24,370 bases of DNA, from the NCBI GenBank assembly GCA_002793885.1, contig PFEG01000015.1, positions 1,361 to 25,730 of the forward strand, in the 5' to 3' direction. Position 1 is the stretch's first letter, and each line of letters starts with the position of its first letter. This document shows positions 15,095-22,884 of this stretch, in pieces. Source of the DNA: Candidatus Saccharibacteria bacterium CG10_big_fil_rev_8_21_14_0_10_47_8 (GTDB taxonomy: Bacteria > Patescibacteriota > Saccharimonadia > Saccharimonadales > UBA10212). The position numbers and the translations under genes are program-made. The notes under the pieces were generated by a model that saw nothing but the letters and a program-made list of their open reading frames with translations, ran no database searches and had not been told where the DNA came from.

Positions 15095-16012
15095 GTGAAG
15101 CAATATTTGGAACTATTGGGGGATATTGAGAAAAACGGTCATAAAAAACAAGACCGTACCGGCGTGGGTACGCTCAGCGTTTTTGGCCGCCAGCTGCGTT
15201 TCGATTTGAGCCAAGGCTTTCCGGCTGTAACCACTAAAAAGCTGTTTATGCGTGGCATAATTCACGAACTAATCTGGTTTTTGCAGGGTAGTACCAACAT
15301 TAAGTACCTGGTGGATAACGACGTACATATTTGGGATGAGTGGCCATACAAAGCCTACTTAATGGGTCAGGGCAAGCCGGTACCAGAACCGAGCAGTGAC
15401 GCATGGAGTGAAGGTATAAAAGAATTTACCCAAGCCATCAAAAATGACTCTAGTTTTGCTAAAAAGCACGGTGAACTTGGCCCGGTTTACGGCTACCAGT
15501 GGCGTAATTGGCCAACCCCAAACGGTCAACACATTGACCAAATATCTAAAATCATAGAGACACTTAAAACCAATCCTAATTCACGGCGAATTATCGTGTC
15601 GGCTTGGAACGTTGCTGACATTGATGAAATGGCCAGAGCCGGTTTGCCACCTTGCCACCTACTATTTCAGTTTTACGTAGCCGATGGCAAACTCAGTTGC
15701 CAGATGTACCAGCGTAGCGCCGATACCTTCCTGGGAGTGCCTTTTAATATAGCGTCGTACGCGCTCCTAACACTTATGATTGCCCAGGTGGCAGGTTTGC
15801 AGCCGGGCGAATTTATACATACTTTTGGTGACGTTCATATTTATCTCAATCACCTGGAACAGGTAGACTTACAGCTCTCGCGCAAACTTAAAAAACTACC
15901 GACCATGAAACTTAACCCTAGAGTTAAATCTATCTTTGACTTTAAGATAGATGACTTTGAGTTGCAAAACTATGATCCAGATCCAGCAATTTACGCGCCT
16001 ATCGCGGTTTAG
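15095..16012 (+). CDS. thyA: Thymidylate synthase
   Basis: Converts dUMP to dTMP using methylene-tetrahydrofolate, which is turned into dihydrofolate. The 305-residue product begins with GTG and includes the [11 protein letters not shown] loop, the catalytic Cys187 in [11 protein letters not shown], the [20 protein letters not shown] signature and [15 protein letters not shown]. It carries an insertion around residues 85-128 that makes it longer than E. coli ThyA (264) and nearer to the Lactobacillus-type length. folA follows after 11 nt, so the dihydrofolate formed is recycled by the next gene product. Confidence 0.97.
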   Translation: MKQYLELLGDIEKNGHKKQDRTGVGTLSVFGRQLRFDLSQGFPAVTTKKLFMRGIIHELIWFLQGSTNIKYLVDNDVHIWDEWPYKAYLMGQGKPVPEPSSDAWSEGIKEFTQAIKNDSSFAKKHGELGPVYGYQWRNWPTPNGQHIDQISKIIETLKTNPNSRRIIVSAWNVADIDEMARAGLPPCHLLFQFYVADGKLSCQMYQRSADTFLGVPFNIASYALLTLMIAQVAGLQPGEFIHTFGDVHIYLNHLEQVDLQLSRKLKKLPTMKLNPRVKSIFDFKIDDFELQNYDPDPAIYAPIAV

Positions 16013-16023
16013 AGATAGAGATT

Positions 16024-16509
16024 ATGATATCAGCAATAGTAGCTGTGGCTGAAAACGGCATGATAGGAAAAGCTGGCAAAATACCCTGGAAGATTCCGGC
16101 GGACTGGGCTTATTTTAAAAACACAACTATTGGCCATCCAATCATCATGGGCAAAGCGACTTACGAGGGAATTGGCAAACCCTTGCCAGGCCGCAAAAAT
16201 ATCGTGGTTAGCAACACCGAAGGCTATAAGGCCGAGGGTTGTACCGTAGTAAACTCCTTGCCCGAAGCTATAAAAGCTGCTGGTGAAGATGAAGAAATTT
16301 TCATAATCGGCGGAGCATCGATCTATGAGCAAGCCTTGCCAATAACCGATAGGCTTTATCTTACAAAAGTCCACGCCAACCCCGAAGGCGATAGGTTTTT
16401 TAAATATAACGAGAGTGATTGGTTAGAAGTATCAAAAGAACCCCACAAAGCTGACGAAAAAAATGAATACGACTATGATTTCACCGTGCTTGAGCGACGC
16501 GCCAGCTAG
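16024..16509 (+). CDS. folA: Dihydrofolate reductase
   Basis: NADPH-dependent reductase that restores tetrahydrofolate after the thymidylate synthase reaction. The 161-residue product has the expected layout: MISAIVAVAENGMIGKAGKIPW at the N-terminus, the catalytic Asp27 in IPADWAYFK, MGKATYEGIGKPLPGRKNIVVS, and the NADPH-binding FIIGGASIYEQALP. The ATG lies 11 nt after the thyA stop with a purine-rich GATAGAGA in between, so it is probably translated from the thyA message. Length and motifs are normal. Confidence 0.96.
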   Translation: MISAIVAVAENGMIGKAGKIPWKIPADWAYFKNTTIGHPIIMGKATYEGIGKPLPGRKNIVVSNTEGYKAEGCTVVNSLPEAIKAAGEDEEIFIIGGASIYEQALPITDRLYLTKVHANPEGDRFFKYNESDWLEVSKEPHKADEKNEYDYDFTVLERRAS

Positions 16510-16526
16510 AGCCAACTACGCGCTTT

Positions 16527-16535
16527 TGTTATAAT
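16527..16535 (+). promoter_or_regulatory. Consensus extended -10 element (TGTTATAAT)
   Basis: A perfect extended -10 whose last base is 7 nt before the ATG of the next gene. No -35 consensus and no Shine-Dalgarno site, fitting a leaderless message. Confidence 0.7.
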
Positions 16536-16542
16536 TAAGCCA

Positions 16543-17109
16543 ATGAAACAGCTGCTAGCTAAGTCCAGCCTGAGGGTGTGGTTGGCGATTGTTGGGTCGG
16601 CGACGTTGGTGCTGGCTGGAACTTACACCATGGTTCAACAGTCCACACGATTATCAGCAGACGATTTACCGTTGTCGACCGCCCAAACTACTGTTAACAA
16701 GCTAGCAACAGATGCTCAGCCAACCGATGTCGTGCCAGCTCTAAAATCCGACTTACGTAACGACTCGCTTCCATTCGTGATAATCACCGACGACTCCCAG
16801 CATGTGCTAGCCAGTTCGGCGACTTTAGACGGAAAAACGCCGTTACCACCAACCGGTACGTTCGCTTTTACCAAAGATCACGGCACCGACCGCTTCACCT
16901 GGCAACCGGCTGACGGAGTCCGGCTGGCTACACGCATTGTTACCTATAAAAACAGTGCCAGCAGCGGCTTTGTAGTTACCGGCCAATCCTTAAAGCAGGC
17001 CGAAAATCGGATTGCCACTTACAGTAAACTAGCCATAGCAACTTGGTTAGCGGTTATGGCCTGGACTCTGTTTTTGGTAATGATGCCCGAACGAACCAAA
17101 AAGCCATAA
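16543..17109 (+). CDS. Two-helix protein with extracytoplasmic domain, function unknown
   Basis: The 188-residue product has a basic N-terminus, a first membrane helix (about 11-31), an extracytoplasmic domain of about 130 residues, a second helix (about 163-182) and a short basic tail. The layout and the stretch FVIITDDSQHVLASSATLDGK look like the sensor part of a receptor kinase, with a beta strand then ITDDS-x-VLASS, but no kinase, HAMP or other output domain follows. It may be a sensor subunit, an inhibitor of an envelope process, or something unrelated; I cannot name a family. Its start is set by the extended -10 and the lack of other in-frame Met codons upstream. Confidence 0.72.
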   Translation: MKQLLAKSSLRVWLAIVGSATLVLAGTYTMVQQSTRLSADDLPLSTAQTTVNKLATDAQPTDVVPALKSDLRNDSLPFVIITDDSQHVLASSATLDGKTPLPPTGTFAFTKDHGTDRFTWQPADGVRLATRIVTYKNSASSGFVVTGQSLKQAENRIATYSKLAIATWLAVMAWTLFLVMMPERTKKP

Positions 17110-17117
17110 GCCCACTC

Positions 17118-17126
17118 TGCTAAACT
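17118..17126 (+). promoter_or_regulatory. Extended -10 element of the YdjM-like gene
   Basis: TGCTAAACT, with TAAACT ending 7 nt before the ATG. Same arrangement as several other genes here. Confidence 0.5.
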
Positions 17127-17133
17127 GCTTATT

Positions 17134-17706
17134 ATGATGGCTCGGACTCATGATTTGGCGGCAATTACAGCGTATGGGTACGTGGTGCTAACTCAACCGG
17201 TTAGAATGGTAACCGTTACTACCGCGCTGATAGCCGTAGTAGCCAACCAAATAGGCGGCATCGCGCCAGACATAGACCAACCAACCGCTCCTTTTTGGCG
17301 GAACTTACCAGTCGGCGGGTACTTAGGCAAACTGATAGACAAAATGCTGGGTGGCCACCGTTTCATTACGCATTCGCTTATTGGTTTGGCGATTTTTGGG
17401 CTCGGTTTTATGGCGCTCTTGAATTTATTCCATCCAATTATGCCGGCCGTTGATATTCATATTGTCTGGTGGGCGTTTATTATCGGTATGATTTCACATC
17501 TGATTATGGATACCTTCACCAAAGAAGGTGTGCCGTGGCTGCTGCCCATTCCATTTAAATTCGGATTACCGCCCATAAAATCCTTGCGGGTCACCACTGG
17601 TAAATGGGTAGAAAAAAGCATATTCGTTGGGCTTTTAGCAGTTGACCTCTGGTACTGCTCATCGCACTACACTCAGTTGGTTAACGTTTTTCACCACATC
17701 AGATAA
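17134..17706 (+). CDS. YdjM/DUF457-family membrane-bound metal-dependent hydrolase
   Basis: Polytopic protein of 190 residues, the size of the YdjM family. Its conserved polar residues cluster at membrane edges: APDIDQP (about 48-54), GGHRFITHSL (about 73-82) and ISHLIMDTFTKEGVPWLLP (about 129-147). In the family these His and Asp residues are proposed to bind a metal for hydrolysis of a lipid-linked substrate; in E. coli ydjM is part of the SOS regulon. It is followed after 36 nt by the helicase-nuclease gene, but that gene has its own -10 element. Assignment to the family is firm; the reaction is not established. Confidence 0.85.
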   Translation: MMARTHDLAAITAYGYVVLTQPVRMVTVTTALIAVVANQIGGIAPDIDQPTAPFWRNLPVGGYLGKLIDKMLGGHRFITHSLIGLAIFGLGFMALLNLFHPIMPAVDIHIVWWAFIIGMISHLIMDTFTKEGVPWLLPIPFKFGLPPIKSLRVTTGKWVEKSIFVGLLAVDLWYCSSHYTQLVNVFHHIR

Positions 17707-17727
17707 ACCACCATCATCATTAACTTA

Positions 17728-17736
17728 TGCCATAAT
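17728..17736 (+). promoter_or_regulatory. Extended -10 element of the helicase gene
   Basis: TGCCATAAT, ending 6 nt before the ATG, with no Shine-Dalgarno site in between. Confidence 0.5.
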
Positions 17737-17742
17737 TATTAG

Positions 17743-20700
17743 ATGGCAACGAAGTTTGATGAGGCTTACAAACAGCTCAATGATGGCCAGCGCCAAGCCG
17801 TTAATAAAATTGACGGTCCTCTTTTAGTTATTGCCGGCCCAGGTACCGGCAAAACCCAGCTACTGGCTCTGCGAACTGCTAATATTCTGAATAAAAATCC
17901 CACCATCTTAGCCGGCAATATCTTATGTTTGACTTTTACTGATGCCGCCGCCGAAAATATGCGCCGCCGGTTAATCCAGTATATGGGACAGGACGCCTAT
18001 AGAGTCGGCGTCTGTACTTTCCACTCCTTTGGCGCGCAGATAATGAGCCTGTATCCGGAATACTTTTTTAAGTGGCGGGAGGTAAACACGGCTGATTCGC
18101 TGACAACCCACCGAATGCTCGAGGAAATTTTAGGCGGTTTGCCCGGTGACCACGACCTGGCGGGCAGGGGCATTGACGGCTCGTTTTATGCCATTCGTCA
18201 GATTAAAAACTTCATAAACGATGCCAAGGGCTCCAACTTGTCGGCCGGCGATTTACGAAAAATTATGATCACCAACCAGCAAGCTTATGATGAGCTTATA
18301 AAAATAATCCGCGGGAGCTGGCCGGTTTCAATCGCCAAAAGTGGCGCCATCGATGGGCTTGCTGAGATAGTTGAGGCCTTCGCCTCTGTAAAAGCTGCCG
18401 GATCGGTAATCGGTGGTGTTGCGCCGATGCAAAAATTGATAATCGAATCTATGGCGTTGGCCGCCCAGCAGTCGCTGCAACTTGAGGGGCGGGCCCAAAC
18501 TAAACCGTTCACCGCCTGGAAAGAAAAGTGGCTGGCAAAAGACGATCAGGGGCAATGGGTCTTTAAAGCTCAGGCTCATGAACAAAAAATTCTGGCCGCT
18601 ATAGACATTTACGAACAGTACCAGGGACTGCTTGAAAACCGCGGCCTGGCCGACTTTAGCGACCAGATCAACTGGACCTTAGCGGCTCTTAAGCAACATA
18701 AGGATTTACGCCTAAACTTGCAGGAGCGCTACCAATACGTGATGGTTGACGAGTTTCAGGACACTAACCGGGCTCAGCTGCTAATGGCCGAATGTATAAC
18801 CGAAGACCAAAGCCAGCCTAACCTGATGGCCGTCTGCGACGACGACCAGGCTATCTTCCGTTTCCAGGGCGCCGACATCGCCCAGATAGAAGGTTTTACG
18901 ACCAATCACCCCTCAACCAAACCGGTCGTGTTGAGCCAAAACTATCGTAGCAACGCCAACATCGTTACCATGGCCAAGAAAATCAGCGGGCAAATAGAGG
19001 TTTCGCTGGCAACCAGCCGTAATCTACAAAAACCACTGCGAACCGATGTTACGCAAAGCGGGCAGGGCGCCAAACTTTATGAATTTGCCCACGAAAGCCA
19101 GCACTACAGCTGGATTGCCAGCGAAATAAAAAAACTCTTGGACGCTAAAGCGGCTGGCAGCGAGATTGCCGTACTGGCGCGCGAGCGGGCCCAACTGGAC
19201 GCTTTGCTACCATATCTGCGGCTCCACGGCATACCCATAAATTATGAACGCCGCGAAAATGTTTTAGACCAACCGCACATTGTAACCCTTATCAGCATAG
19301 CCCGATTGGTAAACCTCTTAGCCAAGCAGCAGCTAGAAGCTGCCAACGAACTTCTACCGCAAATCCTCAGCGAACCAATGTGGGATTTAAATGTTACCGA
19401 CCTTTGGCAGGTAGCCCGCGCGGCGCATAAAGAGCATAAGCTGTGGTTTGACGTTATATTCGCCCAAAAAAATGGCCGCCTCTGTGAAATAGTCAGCGGC
19501 TTAACTAAACTCGGGCTACGTAGCGCCAAATTACCGCTGGAACAAGTACTTGATGAATTGATCGGAGTTGAGCCGGGCAGTACCGGTGACGAAAAAGATG
19601 ACGGTTCTGAATTGCTGCGCAGCAGTTCAACCAAAGACAAGTTCGCATCGCCATTTAAAAACCACTTTTTTAGCGACGAGATAATGAATGGCCGTCCGGT
19701 TGAATATCTTACGCTGCTGTCACACCTGAGTACTTTGCGCCATCAATTACGCAGCTACCAGCAGACTCAGGCCCGAACTCTAGGCATAAGCGACTTGATT
19801 GAGTTTATTGATGCCTATACACGGTCAGGCTTGGTGATGCTAGACAACGCGCCGCACCGTGAAGATGAATGGGCCGTGCAGTTGATGACAGTTCATAAAG
19901 CCAAGGGTCTGGAGTTTGATAACGTTTTTGTGATTGGGCTTAACCACCGAGTCTGGACTAAATCCGGCGGGCCGGACCGTTTTAGCTATCCAGTCAATCT
20001 GGAGATAATCAAACCCAGCGATAATCAAGATGATGACGGTCTGAGATTACTGTTTGTTGCCATGACCAGGGCGCGCCAATCACTTTATCTTACATACTTC
20101 TTAGCCGGCGAAGATGGTAAACAAAACGAAATATATTCGCCGCTTTTAGCACTGGATATGGAGGCCGAGTCACCGAAGGTAAAGAGCTCACCGCTGGCTC
20201 TAGTGGGACAGTATGAGCAGCGTTGGCTGAAGGTACACGGCAGCGTCGATAAAGCCAGTATGCGCACAATGCTAGGCGAGGAGCTTAACGCTTACCAGCT
20301 AAGCGCTACCCACCTTAATAATTTTACAGATGTGAGTATCGGCGGTCCGTTGGCGTTTCTAACCCAAAATCTTCTAAATTTTCCAAGCAGTATCGGCGCC
20401 TATGGGGTTTACGGCAATGCTGTGCATTCCGCGCTTAAACAGGCTCACGAAATGGTAATCGGAGGTAGTAAACCGGACGTAGATAAAATAATCACCGACT
20501 TCCTTACCGACTTGGCCAAACAGCCCTTGAGCGACACCGATAAGGCCTACTTTGCAAAAAAGGGCCAGCTGGCTCTGCACGCTTATTTAAAAGTTAAAGC
20601 AGCTGAGTTTAAACCAGATCAAAAAGTTGAATTTGATTTTAAAAACCAAGGCGTAACTTTGGGTGCGGCTAGACTCAAGGGCTTTATTGACCTGATGGAT

Positions 20701-21108
20701 TTTGACAAGCAACGCCATAGGATACTTATAACCGACTATAAAACCGGACGCAGCTATAGCACCTGGAATCTGCCGCCAAGCGCCGATGAGCACGAACGGA
20801 TAAAACTGCACCGTTACCGCCAGCAGCTACTGTTTTATAAACTACTCATAGACGGTTCCAATGAGTGGGGCAAGAAAGGCTGGTCGGTCGACTCAGCCCG
20901 TTTACAATTCGTCGAAAGTGGCAGCAACGCGCAAATAAGAGACCTAAACCTGACATATCAGTCTGATGAGCTGCAACGTTTTAGCGAACTGGTAAGCTCT
21001 GTCTGGCGCCACATCCAAGACTTAAGCCTGCCAGATACTAGTAAATACCCATCAACACTGGCTGGCACTTTAGCTTTTGAGGACGACCTAATAAAGGAAC
21101 ACGGGTAA
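17743..21108 (+). CDS. UvrD/Rep-type superfamily 1A helicase fused to PD-(D/E)XK nuclease
   Basis: DNA helicase-nuclease of 1121 residues, probably used in double-strand break processing or recombination. Helicase motifs occur in order: the Q-type motif LNDGQRQAV (12-20), Walker A AGPGTGKT (31-38), LCLTFTDAAAENM (Ia), DEFQDTN (about 336-342), QNYRSN (about 399), VHKAKGLEFDNVFVIGL (about 716-732) and LLFVAMTRAR (about 768-777). The C-terminal region has AVHSALKQAH, GFIDLMDF and ITDYKTGR (about 996), which are the His, Asp and D-x-K residues of a RecB-type PD-(D/E)XK nuclease. No RecC/AddB partner lies in the window. The stop codon falls inside a terminator hairpin loop. Confidence 0.93.
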   Translation: MATKFDEAYKQLNDGQRQAVNKIDGPLLVIAGPGTGKTQLLALRTANILNKNPTILAGNILCLTFTDAAAENMRRRLIQYMGQDAYRVGVCTFHSFGAQIMSLYPEYFFKWREVNTADSLTTHRMLEEILGGLPGDHDLAGRGIDGSFYAIRQIKNFINDAKGSNLSAGDLRKIMITNQQAYDELIKIIRGSWPVSIAKSGAIDGLAEIVEAFASVKAAGSVIGGVAPMQKLIIESMALAAQQSLQLEGRAQTKPFTAWKEKWLAKDDQGQWVFKAQAHEQKILAAIDIYEQYQGLLENRGLADFSDQINWTLAALKQHKDLRLNLQERYQYVMVDEFQDTNRAQLLMAECITEDQSQPNLMAVCDDDQAIFRFQGADIAQIEGFTTNHPSTKPVVLSQNYRSNANIVTMAKKISGQIEVSLATSRNLQKPLRTDVTQSGQGAKLYEFAHESQHYSWIASEIKKLLDAKAAGSEIAVLARERAQLDALLPYLRLHGIPINYERRENVLDQPHIVTLISIARLVNLLAKQQLEAANELLPQILSEPMWDLNVTDLWQVARAAHKEHKLWFDVIFAQKNGRLCEIVSGLTKLGLRSAKLPLEQVLDELIGVEPGSTGDEKDDGSELLRSSSTKDKFASPFKNHFFSDEIMNGRPVEYLTLLSHLSTLRHQLRSYQQTQARTLGISDLIEFIDAYTRSGLVMLDNAPHREDEWAVQLMTVHKAKGLEFDNVFVIGLNHRVWTKSGGPDRFSYPVNLEIIKPSDNQDDDGLRLLFVAMTRARQSLYLTYFLAGEDGKQNEIYSPLLALDMEAESPKVKSSPLALVGQYEQRWLKVHGSVDKASMRTMLGEELNAYQLSATHLNNFTDVSIGGPLAFLTQNLLNFPSSIGAYGVYGNAVHSALKQAHEMVIGGSKPDVDKIITDFLTDLAKQPLSDTDKAYFAKKGQLALHAYLKVKAAEFKPDQKVEFDFKNQGVTLGAARLKGFIDLMDFDKQRHRILITDYKTGRSYSTWNLPPSADEHERIKLHRYRQQLLFYKLLIDGSNEWGKKGWSVDSARLQFVESGSNAQIRDLNLTYQSDELQRFSELVSSVWRHIQDLSLPDTSKYPSTLAGTLAFEDDLIKEHG

Positions 21109-21129
21109 ACCCCGCGTTCCTTCTTTTTT
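21094..21129 (+). terminator. Intrinsic terminator overlapping the helicase stop codon
   Basis: AAGGAAC-A-CGGG, loop TAAAC, CCCG-C-GTTCCTT: an 11-bp stem with one A/C mismatch, followed by CTTTTTT. The TAA stop (21106-21108) is in the loop, so the hairpin begins within the last four codons. It may also slow transcription from the convergent aquaporin gene, though the U tract on that side is weak. Confidence 0.88.
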
Positions 21130-21143
21130 AAACTTTTTAAATG

Positions 21144-21800
21144 TTATTTTTTCTTTGAGCTTTTAACTGCGGCTCTAACTCTGGCTTTAGATGGCGCAAA
21201 CAGCATCATGTACAAATTGACGCCGATCAGACCGCCTAACAGTGGTCCAAGCACGTATACCGAGCTCCAACTACGGACACCCAAGGCAACAGCTGGGTTT
21301 ATGTAGCCGGCTGTCGCGATAGAAGCCACTAAAATACCCGAGAAGATAGCTGCCGCAACCGTAAGTGCTGATTGCAGTGCATCCAGCCCACGTACTAATG
21401 CAGCGGTATATCCCATTGCTAAAATAGCCGTACCTACCAGCTCTGCTACTAACATTGGAGTGCTATAGGTAGCAGCCTTAGCCGGTAAGGATTTATCAGT
21501 TAAGTACTGAAAAAGCTGCCAAGTAGCTAAGCCTCCCAAGAGCTGGGCGACAACATAACTGGCAGCCCGTAATGTGCCAATCTTGCGAGCCGTCCACATC
21601 CCAAAAGTTATGGCCGGATTAATGTGCGCGCCCGATACCGAGCCGAAGAACATCACGATTACGCTTATGGTAATCGCTAAGCTGGTAGCCACAAAATAAG
21701 ATACCGCTGTGGTCTCGGTCATCACCAAAGCGATCATCACCAGCAACGCCGTGCCAAAGAATTCGGCAGCCACCGGAGCAACTCGTTGCTTACTAAACAT
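21144..21800 (-). CDS. Aquaporin / major intrinsic protein channel
   Basis: Six-helix channel of the MIP family, 218 residues, for water or small neutral solutes. Both half-repeats have the pore motif: SGAHINPAITFG (about 55-66) and ATAGYINPAVALG (about 160-172). The second NPA is followed by Val, not by the Arg that makes the usual ar/R selectivity filter, so pore size and selectivity may differ from classical aquaporins. The basic tail ends in Lys residues. The ATG is preceded by AGGAGG at 12 nt (21813-21818). It converges on the helicase gene and diverges from glutaredoxin. Confidence 0.9.
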   Translation of the reverse strand: MFSKQRVAPVAAEFFGTALLVMIALVMTETTAVSYFVATSLAITISVIVMFFGSVSGAHINPAITFGMWTARKIGTLRAASYVVAQLLGGLATWQLFQYLTDKSLPAKAATYSTPMLVAELVGTAILAMGYTAALVRGLDALQSALTVAAAIFSGILVASIATAGYINPAVALGVRSWSSVYVLGPLLGGLIGVNLYMMLFAPSKARVRAAVKSSKKK

Positions 21801-21914
21801 TATTTTATTAATCCTCCTGTTAATTAGTCCTAAAGCTAACTATATTACGGTTTTGCAAAAATACAAACTAACAGCCCGATGTAAAATTGTCTGCAAACAG
21901 TTAGATGTACTTTT

Positions 21915-21930
21915 TGCTATACTTATAGCA
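21915..21930. promoter_or_regulatory. 16-bp palindrome over the glutaredoxin -10 element
   Basis: TGCTATA-CT-TATAGCA is a perfect palindrome with 7-bp arms. It contains the extended -10 TGCTATACT (21915-21923), which lies 11 nt before the glutaredoxin ATG. A repressor bound here would block the promoter. The leader would be only 4-5 nt. Confidence 0.55.
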
Positions 21931-21934
21931 ACAG

Positions 21935-22189
21935 ATGAGTGACAAGCCAACAGTTACAATATATAGCGCTACGTGGTGTGCCTTCTGCCATATGGCCAAA
22001 GAGTACTTAAAAGGCAAAAACGTTCCCTTCAAAGAGATTGACGTGGACCAAGACCAGGATGCCGCCCGGGCCATCGTAGCCAAAACCGGCCAAGCTGGAG
22101 TGCCGGTTATAGAAATAGGCGATGACACCATTTTGGGGTTTGACCGCCCGCGAATCGATTTAGCCTTGCGCGAAAACAAACTAGTCTAG
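21935..22189 (+). CDS. Glutaredoxin-like protein (NrdH/Grx family)
   Basis: Small dithiol redox protein of 84 residues with a thioredoxin fold. The active site is Cys15-Ala-Phe-Cys18 after a WC turn, the cis-Pro is Pro57 in AGVPVIEIGD, and the C-terminal GFDRPRIDLAL matches the last helix of the family. It could reduce ribonucleotide reductase or other disulfides. The CAFC pair is not the standard glutaredoxin CPYC, so it may be fed by thioredoxin reductase, as in NrdH proteins (inference). It is followed by a 75-nt gap and an unknown gene on the same strand. Confidence 0.9.
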   Translation: MSDKPTVTIYSATWCAFCHMAKEYLKGKNVPFKEIDVDQDQDAARAIVAKTGQAGVPVIEIGDDTILGFDRPRIDLALRENKLV

Positions 22190-22222
22190 GCTCTAGCTGT
22201 AGCGTTTTTGGGCATCGCTTCC

Positions 22223-22244
22223 TACACTGTATATAGTGTAATAT
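22223..22244. promoter_or_regulatory. Operator-like palindrome and -10 element
   Basis: TACACTGTATATAGTGTA (22223-22240) is an 18-bp palindrome with one mismatched pair. Its last two bases belong to TAATAT (22239-22244), a possible -10 for the following gene. A weak TGGA at 22253 may act as ribosome-binding site. Confidence 0.45.
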
Positions 22245-22264
22245 TGATGTGATGGATAAATATA

Positions 22265-22879
22265 ATGAGTGAAAATTTAATACCGGAATCAGAAATAATA
22301 CCCGTAGATTCCAGCGAAACTTATGGTTTTACCAATCTAGATTTTTTGAAATCATCAGCCTGGGATCCACTTGATATTCCAGCCGTGACTAGAGAACCGC
22401 TACAGCGCGAAGTATCTGAAATTGCCCAACTCCCATCAGGTTTGCGAGCTGTTGATTTAGCTCAGTACGCCCTATATCTGGGAAACGGATTAATTAGACC
22501 TTTGGGAAATACATCACTAGAACTAGGTAGAATTAACACGCCGCCTGGGGAACACTCAGAAAAAGATCAAAAGATTATCGAAGATTTTTTGCTATCGAGC
22601 GCTTTAAATAATGAATTACTGCAAACATATTCTGCCCTTAGTTCTGATTCAGCTCTGATAGCTACGACAGTGGGCTACACTGCCGATTTTACATCAAAAG
22701 ACACAGCCTGCCTTTACGCGCTGCAAAAGATAGCTGCGATGCCTGACAATATAAAGTATGAACGCCTGTCCAAAGAGGATATTGCGGCAGCCGAAAGGGT
22801 CCTGCGGGCTTTTATTGCAATTTGGGTTCATGGTAGGTCGCTAATACCTCTGTTGGACGCACCGGAAAGTGTAGAATAG
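22265..22879 (+). CDS. Hypothetical soluble protein
   Basis: I do not recognise this 204-residue protein. It has no membrane helix or signal peptide. The first 45 residues are acidic and Pro-rich (SEIIPVDSSE, WDPLDIPAVTREP) and look unstructured. The rest appears mostly helical, with runs such as LRAVDLAQYALYLGNGL, KDQKIIEDFLLSSALNNELL and EDIAAAERVLRAFIAIWVHG. The N-terminal acidic lead and helical body would suit a regulatory or adaptor protein. Base composition is slightly more AT-rich than the neighbours. Five nt after its stop comes the cobalamin adenosyltransferase start. The start ATG is the only one that avoids an early stop in this region. Confidence 0.7.
   Translation: MSENLIPESEIIPVDSSETYGFTNLDFLKSSAWDPLDIPAVTREPLQREVSEIAQLPSGLRAVDLAQYALYLGNGLIRPLGNTSLELGRINTPPGEHSEKDQKIIEDFLLSSALNNELLQTYSALSSDSALIATTVGYTADFTSKDTACLYALQKIAAMPDNIKYERLSKEDIAAAERVLRAFIAIWVHGRSLIPLLDAPESVE
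22872..22877 (+). promoter_or_regulatory. -10 element before the adenosyltransferase gene
   Basis: TAGAAT overlaps the end of the upstream gene and ends 7 nt before the ATG, again with no Shine-Dalgarno site. It could start a leaderless message. Confidence 0.4.
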
Positions 22880-22884
22880 ATTTT

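Noticed and set aside
16490..16535. GCGC-based stem before TTTTGTT as a terminator after folA
   Set aside because: Only about 4-5 pairs with a large loop, and it overlaps the extended -10 element of the next gene.
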